A stretch of DNA of 64,000 nt from NCBI GenBank assembly GCA_021234155.1, contig JAJEKV010000147.1:1387019-1451018 (forward strand), in the 5' to 3' direction. Under the pieces are notes generated by a model. That model searched no databases. It had not been told where the DNA came from and saw nothing but the letters and a program-made list of their open reading frames with translations. Shown piece after piece: positions 43,501 to 55,500 of the stretch. A program made the translations under genes and the position numbers. Within the stretch, counting starts at the first letter, position 1, and every line of letters starts with the position of its first letter. The DNA comes from Isoetes taiwanensis. Taxonomy: Eukaryota; Streptophyta; Lycopodiopsida; Isoetales; Isoetaceae.

Positions 43501-43902
43501 AAAACATTAAAATTTTATTCTCCTACTCAAACTCAAATTCTTACCTAGAATGTCTTCGAAATCAAAAAAATCGATTTTCAAGAGCGACGATTTTGTTATT
43601 AGTGTACATGCAAAAAAATAAAGGCATTCAATAATTAGAAAACTTACATAAATAAAAAATAAATAAATAAAAAAAACAAAACAAAAAGACGATTCACGTT
43701 GAAAAAGATCATTGACATTAAAACTATTTACATTGTTAATTAAAAAGAACTATATATTGACATGTAAAAAAATGAAAAAAAAAAAAAAAAAGGAAGAACA
43801 TAAAAAGAAGGGGCCTCGTCTTTCAACGACGCCCCTTCTTGTAATAAAAATAGAGGAAGAATGGGCCTCGTTTTCAACGACGCCCTTCTTCCATGGAAAA
43901 AA
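43501..43902. other. AT-rich spacer with CACTA-like motifs
   Basis: At 43600-43604 is TAGTG preceded by AGCGACGATTTTGTTAT, which reads on the other strand as CACTAATAACAAAATCG, like a CACTA end. CAACGACGCCC units occur at about 43828 and 43878. No gene seen. Confidence 0.45.
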
Positions 43903-44236
43903 AAAATAGAAGAGGAGAAGAAGAAGAAGAAGAAGAAGAAGAAGAAGAAGAAGAAGAAGAAGAAGAAGAAGAAGAAGAAGAAGAAGAAGAAGAAGAAGAA
44001 GAAGAAGAAGAAGAAGAAGAAGAAGAAGAAGAAGAAGAAGAAGAAGAAGAAGAAGAAGAAGAAGAAGAAGAAGAAGAAGAAGAAGAAGAAGAAGAAGAAG
44101 AAGAAGAAGAAGAAGAAGAAGAAGAAGAAGAAGAAGAAGAAGAAGAAGAAGAAGAAGAAGAAGAAGAAGAAGAAGAATAAGAATGAAGAAAAGAAGAAGA
44201 AGAAGAAGAAGAAGAAGAAGAAGAAGAAGAAGGGAG
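43903..44236. repeat. Long GAA/TTC microsatellite
   Basis: An almost pure AAG tract of more than 250 bases (about 43918-44176), interrupted by AATAAGAATG and then resuming to about 44232. It gives spurious poly-Glu, poly-Lys and poly-Leu reading frames. Such tracts can form triplex DNA. Confidence 0.95.
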
Positions 44237-44669
44237 ATAGAAAGAAAGATTGAATGAATGAAAAGAAGAAGAAGAAGAAGAAAATGAATAGAAGATTGGA
44301 AGAACAAGATTAGAGGAAGAAACCAATGATTGGAAGATCATTGAAGAAGAAGGAGGAGGATTCGATTCATACTAATAAGAGGCGAAAATGGATTGAAGAA
44401 AACAAGGATGGAAAGAAGAGGAGGATAGAAATGGGATGGATTGAAAACAAACAAGAAAAACAAGAAGCCCTAAATCTATCAAACAACAAGCCTAATTCAA
44501 AAAAATAGAGTTGATTGATCCATTGAAATACCTTTGGATGCTTGCTTGAAGCTTGAAAGGACCTAAAGGATGATCCGCGCCAAAAATCGCCACAAAAAAA
44601 CGCCTCCAAATTGGCTTAGAACCAAAAAACTAGGCGCGGAAAAGCCGCTCTTTTCGATTGTATGATAAA
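44237..44669. other. Purine-rich flank of the GAA tract
   Basis: GA-rich sequence decaying into mixed sequence. Open frames here are low-complexity. No gene seen. Confidence 0.5.
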
Positions 44670-44790
44670 AAGTTACAGGCGTCGTTGAACGACGCCGTCC
44701 AGGTCGCTTTAACGACGTCATTTTCATAGTCGTTCAAGCGACGTCTATAACGACGCCTTTGTGTTAAACGACGTGCCCTTTAAACATCTC
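44670..44790. repeat. CACTA-type ACGACG subterminal repeat patch
   Basis: Contains GGCGTCGTTGAACGACGCC (perfect apart from its centre), AACGACGTC, AGCGACGTC and AACGACGTG, like the units at 38460-38935. It lies within 100 bases of the captured ARGONAUTE fragment. Confidence 0.65.
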
Positions 44791-44872
44791 TCTCCAAAAA
44801 TCAATTTATTAAACATTTCAAAAATCGATTTCTTAAACCAACATCCGCACACCTTTCAGATTGCCGCCAACC

Positions 44873-45640
44873 CTACATTAAGAACACTTTGCAAACGGAT
44901 TCGCTGACACCATCCCTGAAGTCCACAATACAATAAAATTTATTAAAATTGAACCTGAAAGCTGGGAGAGAACTATACATAGCCATAAGGGGTAGGAACC
45001 TGAATACAACAAGCTGTGGAGGCAACTGTTTTGTTCCGATACTTACTGAGCCTGCAAACCCTTTCAACAATTCCCTGCCACAAGCAAAAAGTTAATTATC
45101 CTTTCAATATCAGATTGAAAAAGTTATTTATGTTACTTACGCAATCATGCCCCCAGAAGGTTCTTCGTACAACGCATTCATAGTTTCACATTTTTTCGAT
45201 TGTGTTTTGACCCGTAAATCAAACCGGGATATCGTTGGCCAATCAGAGCCCACCGCCTCGCAAGTTAAAATAGGAATGTAATGAATTGAAATTTGAAATG
45301 TCAAGTGCACACACCAGCTCAATCCTTACAATTGCAATTGATGGTGAATTTGACGAGAATGGGGCTCCATGTGACACATCCATTCCAAAGATTATAGTTG
45401 GCTCTCGGAGACCTTTGGAAGACCACGACGAAATTCCATCGATAACATCGTATTATATCCTCCACACTACAGTTTGGAAAGTAAGTCTTCAGTTCAATGA
45501 ACAGGGGAGCCATTATGGGGTACCAAGTGAGTTACCTTGGCATTAATTTTCAAAGCCACATTCGTCAAGTTTTGATCATTTATATTTACGGGAGGAACTA
45601 TACACCGATTAACAACTCCAACGCCCGACGGAAATCAGTT
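44873..45640 (-). pseudogene. Captured ARGONAUTE (AGO4-clade-like) PIWI-domain fragment with introns
   Basis: Five exon pieces on the minus strand. 45640-45536 reads VVNRCIVPPVNINDQNLT then NVALKINAK. 45440-45330 reads PTIIFGMDVSHGAPF, holding the first catalytic Asp. 45256-45141 reads AVGSDWPTISRFDLRVKTQS and ALYEEPSGGMI. 45074-45000 reads ELLKGFAGS to PPQLVVFR. 44915-44873 reads DGVSES, the second catalytic Asp region, then diverges to a stop. Splice sites are GT/AG and join codons correctly (ATTGC/GTAAGT; AG/G GAT), so this is a genomic copy, not a retrocopy. ARGONAUTE proteins bind small RNAs and guide DNA methylation. This piece lacks the N, PAZ and MID parts, the final catalytic His and some middle exon sequence. 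Confidence 0.8.
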
Positions 45641-45829
45641 TGTTAAACGGCCCCTCAAAAAACATCTCTCTGCATAAGTATGCATTGCATCTTCCTTCAA
45701 ACTACATATAAAAGGAATCAAACCATTACACAAAGATAGAGATCGGTCTTTTCCGAGGTAGAATGCATAGAATAAACTCGGTGGCCCTTTTAGCTGAGAT
45801 TTTAAAGCATTGAACATCATTGAAACTCC

Positions 45830-46081
45830 GTGAATATCGATGGGGAGGAAATCAACATGATGCTATTGGTAACAATGATACGAATAACAAGGAATCGTGA
45901 GAATGATAGTTGGGGAATTGCATCAAATGGAAATGACAGATGGGAGGAGGCAACCGATGCCAATGATTCTTGGGGTATTGCTTCCAATGAAACTAACACA
46001 TCCGGAGCAGATAATAATGGAGCACTAGTTGGCAATGATTACTTATGTATTTTATCTATCCTTCTTTATCTATCCACTTAG
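45830..46081 (+). CDS. Short Asn/Asp/Ser-rich ORF with repeated SWG units
   Basis: Encodes two copies of NDSWGIASN around RWEEATDAND, then ETNTSGADNNGALVGND. Just upstream in another frame is a similar low-complexity NQHDAIGNNDTNNKES, so an indel may split a longer protein. Trp-Gly units in disordered sequence resemble ARGONAUTE-binding hooks, but only two are present and the resemblance may be chance. Function unknown. Confidence 0.3.
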   Translation: MNIDGEEINMMLLVTMIRITRNRENDSWGIASNGNDRWEEATDANDSWGIASNETNTSGADNNGALVGNDYLCILSILLYLST

Positions 46082-46286
46082 ATTTCTCTCCATCCTTGTT
46101 TATCTATCCACTTTAATAAACCGGACTTGTGCACCATTGAGCTTCACTTGCATACTTTCATACTAAATCAAGCTTGCCAATCACTCCAATCATGACCGTT
46201 GCTGGCGGTAAAACATATGGCTCACCAAAGTTGCTTCCTCAAATACAATCTACACAAGGCATGCCCAGCCTACGGTCCATGCAAAG

Positions 46287-46502
46287 TCAGCAAGAAGAGC
46301 TTCTTTGATTTGCCATATTCTCTCGTGCATGATCACATACAACTTCATATATGGTTGCAGCCTCTTCATAGATTATCGCTAAGGGTTTTGGACCGCGGCC
46401 TTGAGGGTTCAACGACGCCTCACCTTGAATTTCGAGTTCGAGATATTCAATTTCATTACGCACTCCATAATGAGTCCATATGAATGTGACCGCCCACGGC
46501 AA
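46287..46502 (-). CDS. Short unrecognised ORF
   Basis: Minus-strand frame reads WTHYGVRNEIEYLELEIQGE and AIIYEEAATIYEVVCDHARE. No family is recognised. It lies between the SWG ORF and the tandem array, and may be a captured or element-specific fragment. Confidence 0.25.
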   Translation of the reverse strand: MPWAVTFIWTHYGVRNEIEYLELEIQGEASLNPQGRGPKPLAIIYEEAATIYEVVCDHARENMANQRSSSC

Positions 46503-49500
46503 TTAATTTGCTGCCGGCTCTAGAAGGGTTTACGTTTTGGGGCCGAGTCCCGGTCCTGTTGCACTTGGGACCTGGCCGGCGGCCACCAGCTCCAGAATAC
46601 GAACATCCAAGGGGAACCGGAGAGCGGAGTTTGGGCCTTTCCTCCTCCCGATGTGGCAAGTAGAAGTCTGGGGCTTTGCGATGGCAAGACATTCGTAAAT
46701 TCGCACTAATGCATTGCACGAAAATAAATTCGGTTTTTGCCGGGAGGGATCCCTAATTCATCTCCAAAGACACGCCCAATTTTCGAATTTTTAGGAGAAG
46801 GTCTAGGTCAAAGGGTTAGCATTAGAACGGTCGGCAGCGGCGCTGCGGTGGCAACCGAGCTGGGCAACCTTCCCCAAGTCAAACGAGGCTAGGACCTTGG
46901 CAGGATCCCTCACAAGAGGGGAGAGTCCTGGACCCGTGGAGGCGGGATCCAAAAGTTCCCGAGGCAGCCCTTCCCGGCGCCTCCCAGGGGCTGCATGCGC
47001 TAATGACCACCCTCCCGGGCCGGTTCCCCTATCCGGCCGTTGGATCCTCCGTTCGGGGGCCCCTCTTGGGGAAGGTCCAAAAGATTCCAGATCGGGTCCG
47101 GAGAACTTGTCAAAACCAATGGGCGTCTGATGTCGGCCTTGTAGAAACCGCCTTGCTTTTGTCGTTAATACCGGGATGCTCGAATGGCAAATAGACCACG
47201 CCAAATCGTCCGAATGGCCTAAATTACCCTAGGGAGCAAGTTACACCACGGGTTTTGGCGAAAGAAGGAAACACTCACGCCCACCACAAGATCCCGCATG
47301 CACATCCTAGGCCAATTGACTACGAGTGTGATGGAAGTGAGCTACTTTGGCGCTCTTGGAGTTGGGTGGTCTTGGCCACGCGGAACTTGGTCCCTGTGGC
47401 AATGTCGACGCCCTGGAGTCCATTGGCGGTCAGATCGCGATTCCGAGAGCGGAGGTCGCCCGTCCCATCCCTGTGGCCTTGGGAGGTTTGGGGCAAGCCC
47501 TCCAGGAGGGGTTTTTAGGGTCCGGCGCCTCAACACCCCAACTCCACTTCAAGACATATTCAAGGTCCCGCCGAAGTCGACAAGGAGGGGCCTCCAAACG
47601 AAACCCCGTGGGTTGCCGTGCTCTAGAAGGGTTTACGCTTTGGGGGGCCGAGTCCTGGTCTGTTGCACTTGGACCCGGCCGAGAAGCAAAGAGCCGAGAA
47701 TACGGAGCAAGGGGAACCGACGGGCCGGAGTTTGGGCCTTTCCTCCTCCCGATGTGGCAAGTAGAAGTCGGGGGCGCTTTGCGATGGCAAGACATTCGTA
47801 AATTCGCAATTAATGCATTGCACGAAAATAAATTCGGTTTTTGCCCCGATCCCTAATTCATCTCCAAAGACACGGCCCAATTTTCGAATTTTCTTTGAGA
47901 AGGTCTAGGTCAAAGGGTTAGCATTAGAACGGTCGGGGCAGCCCGTTGCAGGGCAACCGAGCTGGCACCCTTCCCCAAGTCAAACGAGGCCAGGACCTTG
48001 CAGGGATCCCTCACAAGAGGGGAGAGTCCGGACCCCAGGAGGCGGGATCCAAAAAGTTCCCGAGGCAGCCCTTCCTAGCAGCGCCCCCCCGTCGACGCTA
48101 ATGACCACCCTCCCGGGCGGGTTCCCCTATCCGGCCGCTGGATCCTCCGCTCGGGGCCCCTCTTGGAAGGTCCAAAAGATTCCAGATCGGGTCCGGAGAA
48201 CTTGTCAAACCGCTGGGCCCCGATGTCGGCCTTGTAGAAACCGCCTTTGTTTTGTCGTTCGCACCGGGATGTCTCGGAATGGCAAATAGACCCCGCCAAA
48301 TCGTCCGAATGGCGAAATTACCCTAGGGAGCAAGTTACACGGTCGGTTTTGCGAAAGAAGGAAACACTCACGCCCTCCACGACAGTATCCCGCATGCACA
48401 TCCTAGGCCAATTGACTACGAGTGTGATGGAAGTGAGCTACTTTGGCGCTTCTTGGAGTTCGGGTGGTCTTCTGGCCACGGAACTTGGTCCCCGGGCAAT
48501 GTCGGCGTTACGGAGTCCATTGGCGAGTCAGATCGCGATTCCCGGAGAGCGGAGGTCGCCCGTCCGCCCCCGTGGCCTTGGGGAGAGGAAATTTGGGGTG
48601 CAAGGACCTCCTGAGGGATTTTAGGGTCCAAGGGCCCAAGGCAACACCCCAACTCCACTTCAAGACACGGCGCAAGGGCCCGGCCGAATCTGACAAGGAG
48701 AGGGCCTCCGAAACGTAAACCCTGTGGGTTGCCAGGCTCTAGAAGGGTTTACGTTTTGGGGGCCGAGTCCCGGTGCAATTGCACTTGGGACCCGCCGAAG
48801 CAGCAGCCAGAATACTTGAGCAAGGGGAACCGACGGAGCGGAGTTTGGGCCTTTCCTCCTCCCGATGTGGCAAGTAGAAGTCGGGGGGCGCTTTTGCAGT
48901 GGCAAGACATTCGTAAATTCGCAATTAATGCATTGCACGAAAATAAATTCCGGTTTTTTGCCAGCGGGATCCCTAATTCATCTCCAGCACACGGCCCAAT
49001 TTTCGGAATTTTCGGAGAAGGTCTAGGTCAAAGGGTTAGCATTAGAACGGTCGGGGCAGCCCGTTGCAGGGCAACCGAGCTGGCACCCTTCCCCAAGTCA
49101 AACGAGGCCAGGACCTTGCAGGGATCCCTCACAAGAGGGGGGAGAGTCCCACCCCGTGGAGGCGATCCAAAAAGTTCCCGAGGCAGCCCTTCCCGGGCCC
49201 CGGTCGCATCGCTAATGACCACCCTCCCGGAGTCCGGCTCCCCATCCGGCCGCTGATCCTCCGCTCAGGGCCCCTCTTCGAAGGTCCAAAAGATTCCAGA
49301 TCGGTCCGGAGAACTTGTCAAACCGCTGGGCCCGGATGTCGGCCTTTGTAGAAACCGCCTTTGCTTTGTCGTTCGCACCGGGATGCTCCGAATGGCAAAT
49401 AGACCCCGCCAAATCGTCCGGAATGGCGAAATTACCCTAGGAGCAAGTTACGGTCGGTTTTATGAAAAGAAGGAAACACTCACGCCCTCCACGACAAGAT

Positions 49501-52500
49501 CCCGCATGCACATCCTAGGCCAATTGACTACGAGTGTGATGGAAGTGAGCTACTTTGGCGCTTCTTGAGTTTGGGTGGTCTTCTCGCCACGGAACTTGGT
49601 CCCCAGTGGCAATGTCGACGCTTCCGAGTCCATTGGCGAGTCAGGATCGCGATTCCGGAGAGCCGGAGGTCGCCCCGCCCGGCCCCTGTGGCCTTGGGAG
49701 AGGAAATTTGGGGCAAGAGCCCGAGGGATTTTAGGGTCCGCCCTGGCGCCAACACCCCAACTCCATCTTCAAGACACCTGCAAAGGTCCCGCCGACCGAC
49801 ATGGAGAGGGCCTCCAAACGTAAACCCCGTGGGCTGCCGTGCTCTAGAAGGGTTTACGCTTTTGGGGCCGAGTCCCGGTCTGTTGCACTTGGGACCTCGC
49901 CGAGAAGCAAGCAGCGGAGAATACGAACAAGGGGAACTGACGGAGCGGAGTTTGGGCCTTTCCTCCTCCCGATGTGGCAAGTAGAAGTCGGGGGCTTTGC
50001 GATGGCAAGACATTCGAAATTCGCAATTAATGCATTGCACCGAAAATAAATTCGGGTTTTTTGCACAGGATCCCTAATTCATCTCCAGCACACGGCCCAA
50101 TTTTCGAATTTTCGAAGAAGGTCTAGGTCAAAGGGTTAGTATTAGAACGGTCGGGCAGCCCGCTGGGTGGCAACCGAGCTGGCACCCTTTCCCCAAGTCA
50201 AACGAGGCCAGACCTTGCGTGGGATCCCTCACAAGAGGGGAGAGTCCCGACCCCCGAGGCGGGATCCAAAAGTTCCCGAGGCAGCCCTTCCCGCGGCGCC
50301 CCCGGTCGCACGCTTAATGACCACCCTCCCGAGCCCGGTTCCCCTATCCGGCCGTTGGATCCTCCGCTCGAGGCCCCTCTTCGAAGGTCCAAAAGATTCC
50401 AGATCGGTCCGAGAACTTGTCAAACCGCTGGGCCCCGATGTCGGCCTTGTAGAAACCGTGACTGTTTTGTCGCCGCACGGGGATGCTCCGGAATGGCAAA
50501 TAGACCCTGCCAAATCGTCCTAATGGCTGTAAATTACCCTAGGGAGCAAGTTACACGGGCCGGGTTTTAAAGAAGGAAACACTCACGCCCACGACAAGAT
50601 CCCGCATGCACATCCTAGGCCAATTGACTACGAAAGTGTGGATGGAAGTGAGCTACTTTGGCGCTTCTTGAGTTCGGGTGGTCTTCCTGCCACGGAACTT
50701 GGTCCCTGTGGCAATGTCGACGCTCGAGTCCATTGGCAGAGTCAGATCACATTCCGAGAGCTGAGGTCGCCTGGCCCGTCCCCGTGGCCTTGGGAGAGGT
50801 TTTGGGGCAGCCTCCTGGGGATTTTAGGGTCCGCCTCAAGGCCAACACCCCAACTCCATCTTCAAGACACGTGGCGCAAGGTTCCCGCGACCGACAAGGA
50901 GAGGGCCTCAAACGAAACCCCGTGGGCTGCCGTGCTCTAGAAGGGTTTACGTTTTGGGGCCGAGTCCCCGGTCTCTGCACTTGGGACCTGGCCGAGAAGC
51001 AGCAGCAGCCGGAACACGGAGCAAGGGGAACTGACGAGCGGAGTTTGGGCCTTTCCTCCCTCCCGATGTGGCAAGTAGAAGTCTGGGGCGCTTTTGCGCA
51101 AAGGCAAGACATTCGTGAATTCGCAATTAATGCATTGCACGAAAAATAAATTCCGTTTTTGCCAGCGATCCCTAATTCATCTCCAGCACACGCCCAATTT
51201 TCGGAATTTTCGGAGAAGGTCTAGGTCAAAGGGTTAGCATTAGAACGGTCGGGGCAGCCCGTTGCAGGGCAACCGAGTTGGCACCCTTCCCCAAGTCAAA
51301 CGAGGCCGACCTTGCAGGGATCCCTCACAAGAGGGGAGAGTCCTGACCCCGTGAGGCTGGATCCAAAAGTTCCCGAGGCAGCCCTTTTCCCCGGCAGCCG
51401 CCCCCGGGTCGCACGCCAATGACCACCCTCCTCGAGTCTTGCCCTATCCGGACCGCTGGATCCTCCGCTCAGGGCCCCTCTTCGAAGGTCCAAAAGATTC
51501 CAGATCGGGTCCGGGAGAACTTGTCAAACCGCAAGGGCCCCCGATGTCGGGCCTTGTAGAAACCGCATCGCTTTTGTCGTCGGCACCGGGATGCTCCGAA
51601 TGGCAAATAGACCCCGCCAAATCGTCCGGAATGGCGAAATTACCCTAGGGAGCAAGTTACACTACCGGGTTTTGGCGAAAGAAGGAAACACTCACGCCCC
51701 ACGACAAGATCCCGCATGCACATCCTAGGCCAATTGACTACGAAAGTGTGATGGAAGTGAGCTACTTTGGCGCTTCTTGGAGTTTGGGTGGTCTTCTGCC
51801 ACGAACTTGGTCCCTGTGGCAATGTCGACGCTTCGAGTCCATTGGCGAGTCGATCACGATTCCGGAGAGCGAGGTCGCCCGCCCGCCCCTTGGCCTTGGG
51901 AGAGGAAATTTGGGGCAAGCAGCCCCGGAGGGATTTTAGGGTCCAAGGCCCAAGGCCAACACCCCAACTCCACTTTCAAGACACGCCGCAAGGTCCCTAC
52001 GACCGACAAGGAGAGGGCCTCCTCCAAACGAAACCCCGCGGGCTGCCGTGCTCTAGAAGGGTTTACGCTTTGGGGCCGAGTCCCGGTCTCACTGCACTTG
52101 GGACCTGGGCCGGAAGCAGCAAATGGTAGAATACGGAGCAAGGGGAACTGACGAGCGGAGTTTGGGCCTTTCCTCCTCCCGATGTGGCAAGTAGAAGTCG
52201 GGGGCGCTTTTTGGGCAAGACATTCAGAATTCGCAATTAATGCATTGCACGAAAATAAATTCCGTTTTTTGCCACGGATCCCTAATTCATCTCCAAAGAC
52301 ACGGCCCAATTTTCGAATTTTCTGGAGAAGGTCTAGGTCAAAGGGTTAGATTAGAACGGCCGGGCAGCCTCGCTGGGGGCAACCGAGCTGCACCCTTCCC
52401 AAGTCAAACGAGGCCAGACCTTTGGGTGGATCCCTCACAAGAGGGGAGAGTCCCACCCCGTGAGGCTGGATCCAAAAAAAGTTCCCGAGGCAGCTCTTCC

Positions 52501-55500
52501 TGGCAGCGCCCCCTGGTCGCAGACGCTAATGACCACCTCCCGAGCCCTGCCTCCCCATCCGACCGCTGATCCTCCGCTCGTGGGCCCCTCTTCGGAAGGT
52601 CCAAAAGATTCCGGGATCGGGTCCGGAGAACTTGTCAAACCGCGGGCCCCGATGTCGGCCTTTGTAGAAACCGTGACTGCTTTTGTCGCTCGCACACTGG
52701 GATGCTCCTAATGGCAAATAGACCCCGCCAAATCGTCCGGAATGGCGAAATTACCCCTAGGGAGCAAGTTACACTACCGGTTTTTACAGAAGGAAACACT
52801 CACGCCCACGACAAGATCCCGCATGCACATCCTAGGCCAATTGACTACGAGTGTGATGGAAGTGAGCTACTTTGGCGCTTCTTGAGTTCGGGTGGTCTTC
52901 ACCACGGAACTTGGTCCCTGTGGCAATGTCGACGCTTCCGAGTCCATTGGCGAGAGTCGATCAGCGATTCCGAGAGCGGAGGTCGCCTGTCCGGGTCCGT
53001 GGCCTTGGGGAGAGGAAATTTGGGGCAAGCAGCCCGGAGGGGATTTAGGGTCCGCTCCTCTGGCCAACACCCCAACTCCACTTCAAGACACGGCAAGGTC
53101 CCGGCCGACCTGACAAGGAGAGGGCCTCCAAACGTAAACCCCGTGGGCTGCCGTGCTCTAGAAGGGTTTACGCTTTGGGGCCGAGTCCCGGTCTGTGCAC
53201 TTGGGACCTGGCCGCAGAAGCAAGCAGCAGAATACGGAGCAAGGGGAACCGACGGAGCGGAGTTTGGGCCTTCCTCCTCCCGGCGTGGCAAGTAGAAGCC
53301 TGGGGCGCTTTTGCAGCGGCAAGACATTCGTGAATTCGCAATTAATGCATTGCACTAAAATAAATTCGCTTTTTGCCAGCTGGATCCCTAATTCATCTCC
53401 AGCACACGCCCAATTTTTCGAATTTTCTAGAAGGTCTAGGTCAAAGGGTTAAGATTAGAACGGCCGGGCAGCCCTGCAGGGCAACCGAGCCGCACCCTTC
53501 CCCAAGTCAAACGAGGCCAGGACCTGCAGGGATCCCTCACAAGAGGGGGGGAGTCCGACCCCGTGAGGCTGGATCCAAAAGTTCCCCGAGGCAGCCCTTC
53601 CCGGCAACCCCCGGTCGACGCAATGACCACCCCTCCCGAGCCCTGCCCCTATCCGACCGCTGATCCTCCGCTCAGGGGCCCCTCTTCGAAGGTCCAAAAG
53701 ATTCCAGATCGGGTCCCGGAGAACTTGTCAAACCGCAAGGCCCCCCGATGTCGGCCTTGTAGAAACCGGGTGACTGTTTTGTCGTTCGGGCACCGGGATG
53801 CTCCTAATGGCAAATAGACCCTCGCCAAATCGTCCGAATGGCGAAAATTACCCTAGGGAGCAAGTTACACGGTCGGTTTTGGCGAAAGAAGGAAACACCA
53901 CGCCCTCCACGACAAGATCCCGCATGCACATCCTAGGCCAATTGACTACGAAAGTGTGATGGAAGTGAGCTACTTTGGCGCTTCTTGGAGTTCGGGTGGT
54001 CTTCTCGCCACTTTAACTTGGTCCCTGTGGCAATGTCGACGCTTCCGAGTCCATTGGCAGAGTCAGATCGGGACATTCCCGAGAGCTGAGGTCGCCCGGT
54101 CCGGGTCCCCGTGCCTTGGGGAGAGGAAATTTGGGGCAAGCAGCCCCGGAGGGATTTTAGGGTCCGCGCCCAAGGCCAACACCCCAACTCCACTTCAAGA
54201 CACTACCGCAAGGTCCCGGCCGAATCTGACAAGGAGAGGGCCTCCGAAACGTAAACCCCGTGGGCTGCTGTGCTCTAGAAGGGTTTACGCTTTGGGGCCG
54301 AGTCCCGTCTGCTGCACTTGGGACCGGCCGGTAGAAGCAGCCGAGAATACGGAGCAAGGGGAACCGACGAGCGGAGTTTGGGCCTTCCCTCCTCCCCGAT
54401 GTGGCAAGTAGAAGTCTGGGGCTTTGCAGTGGGTGACATTCAGAAATTCGCAATTAATGCATTGCGACGAAAATAAATTCCGTTTTTGCCACCGGATCCC
54501 TAATTCATCTCCAAAGACACGCCCAATTTTCGGAATTTTCTGAGAAGGTCTAGGTCAAAGGGTTAGCATTAGAACGGTCGGGCAGCCCGGTGGCAACCGA
54601 GCCGGCACCCTTCCCCAAGTCAAACGAGGCCAGACCTTGGATCCCTCACAAGAGGGGAGAGTCCGGACCCCGTGAGGCGGGATCCAAAAGTTCCCCAGGC
54701 AGCCCTTCCCGGCACGGCCCCCGGCTGCACGCTAATGACCACCCTCCCCGAGCCCTGCCTCTATCCGGACCGCTGGATCCTCCGCTCAGGGCCCCTCTTC
54801 GAAGGTCCAAAAGATTCCAGATCGTCCCGGAGAACTTGTCAAACCGCTGGGCGCCCCGATGCTGGGTTTTGTAGAAACCGCACTGCTTTTGTCGTCGCAC
54901 CGGGATGCTCCTAATGGCAAATAGACCCCCGCCAAATCGTCCCTGAATGGCGAAATTACCCTAGGGAGCAAGTTACACGGGTCGGTTTTATGAAAAGAAG
55001 GAAACACTCACGCCTCCACGACAAAAAGATCCCGCATGCACATCCTAGGCCAATTGACTACGAGTGTGATGGAAGTGAGCTACTTTGGCGCTTTGAGTTC
55101 GGGTGGTCTTCCGCCACGGAACTTGGTCCCTGTGGCAATGTCGACGCTCCGAGTCCATTGGCAGAGTCAGATCACGATTCCCGAGAGCCGAGGTCGCCTC
55201 GCCCGGCCCCGGGCCTTGGGGAGAGGAAATTTGGGGCAAGCAGCCCCGAGGGATTTTTAGGGTCCAAGGCCCAAGGCCAACACCCCAACCCCACTTCAAG
55301 ACACGGCGCAAAGGTCCCGCCCGACCGACAAGGAGAGGGCCTCAAACGTAAAACCCCGTGGGCTGCCGTGCTCTAGAAGGGTTTACGCTTTGGGGCCGAG
55401 TCCCGGTCTGCTGCACTTGGGACCTGGGCCGGAAGCAAAAGCCGAGAATACGAGCAAGGGGAACCGACGGAGCGAGTTTGGGCCTTTCCTCCTCCCGATG

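Noticed and set aside
38449-43604. A complete 5.2-kb CACTA element between CACTA at 38449 and TAGTG at 43604
   Set aside because: The termini differ after the first five bases (CACTACAAAACC against CACTAATAACAA), and flanking triplets TTG and TAC do not match, so they are not a convincing pair.
43861-44341. Poly-Glu, poly-Lys, poly-Ser and poly-Leu proteins
   Set aside because: Pure translation of the GAA/TTC tract in different frames.
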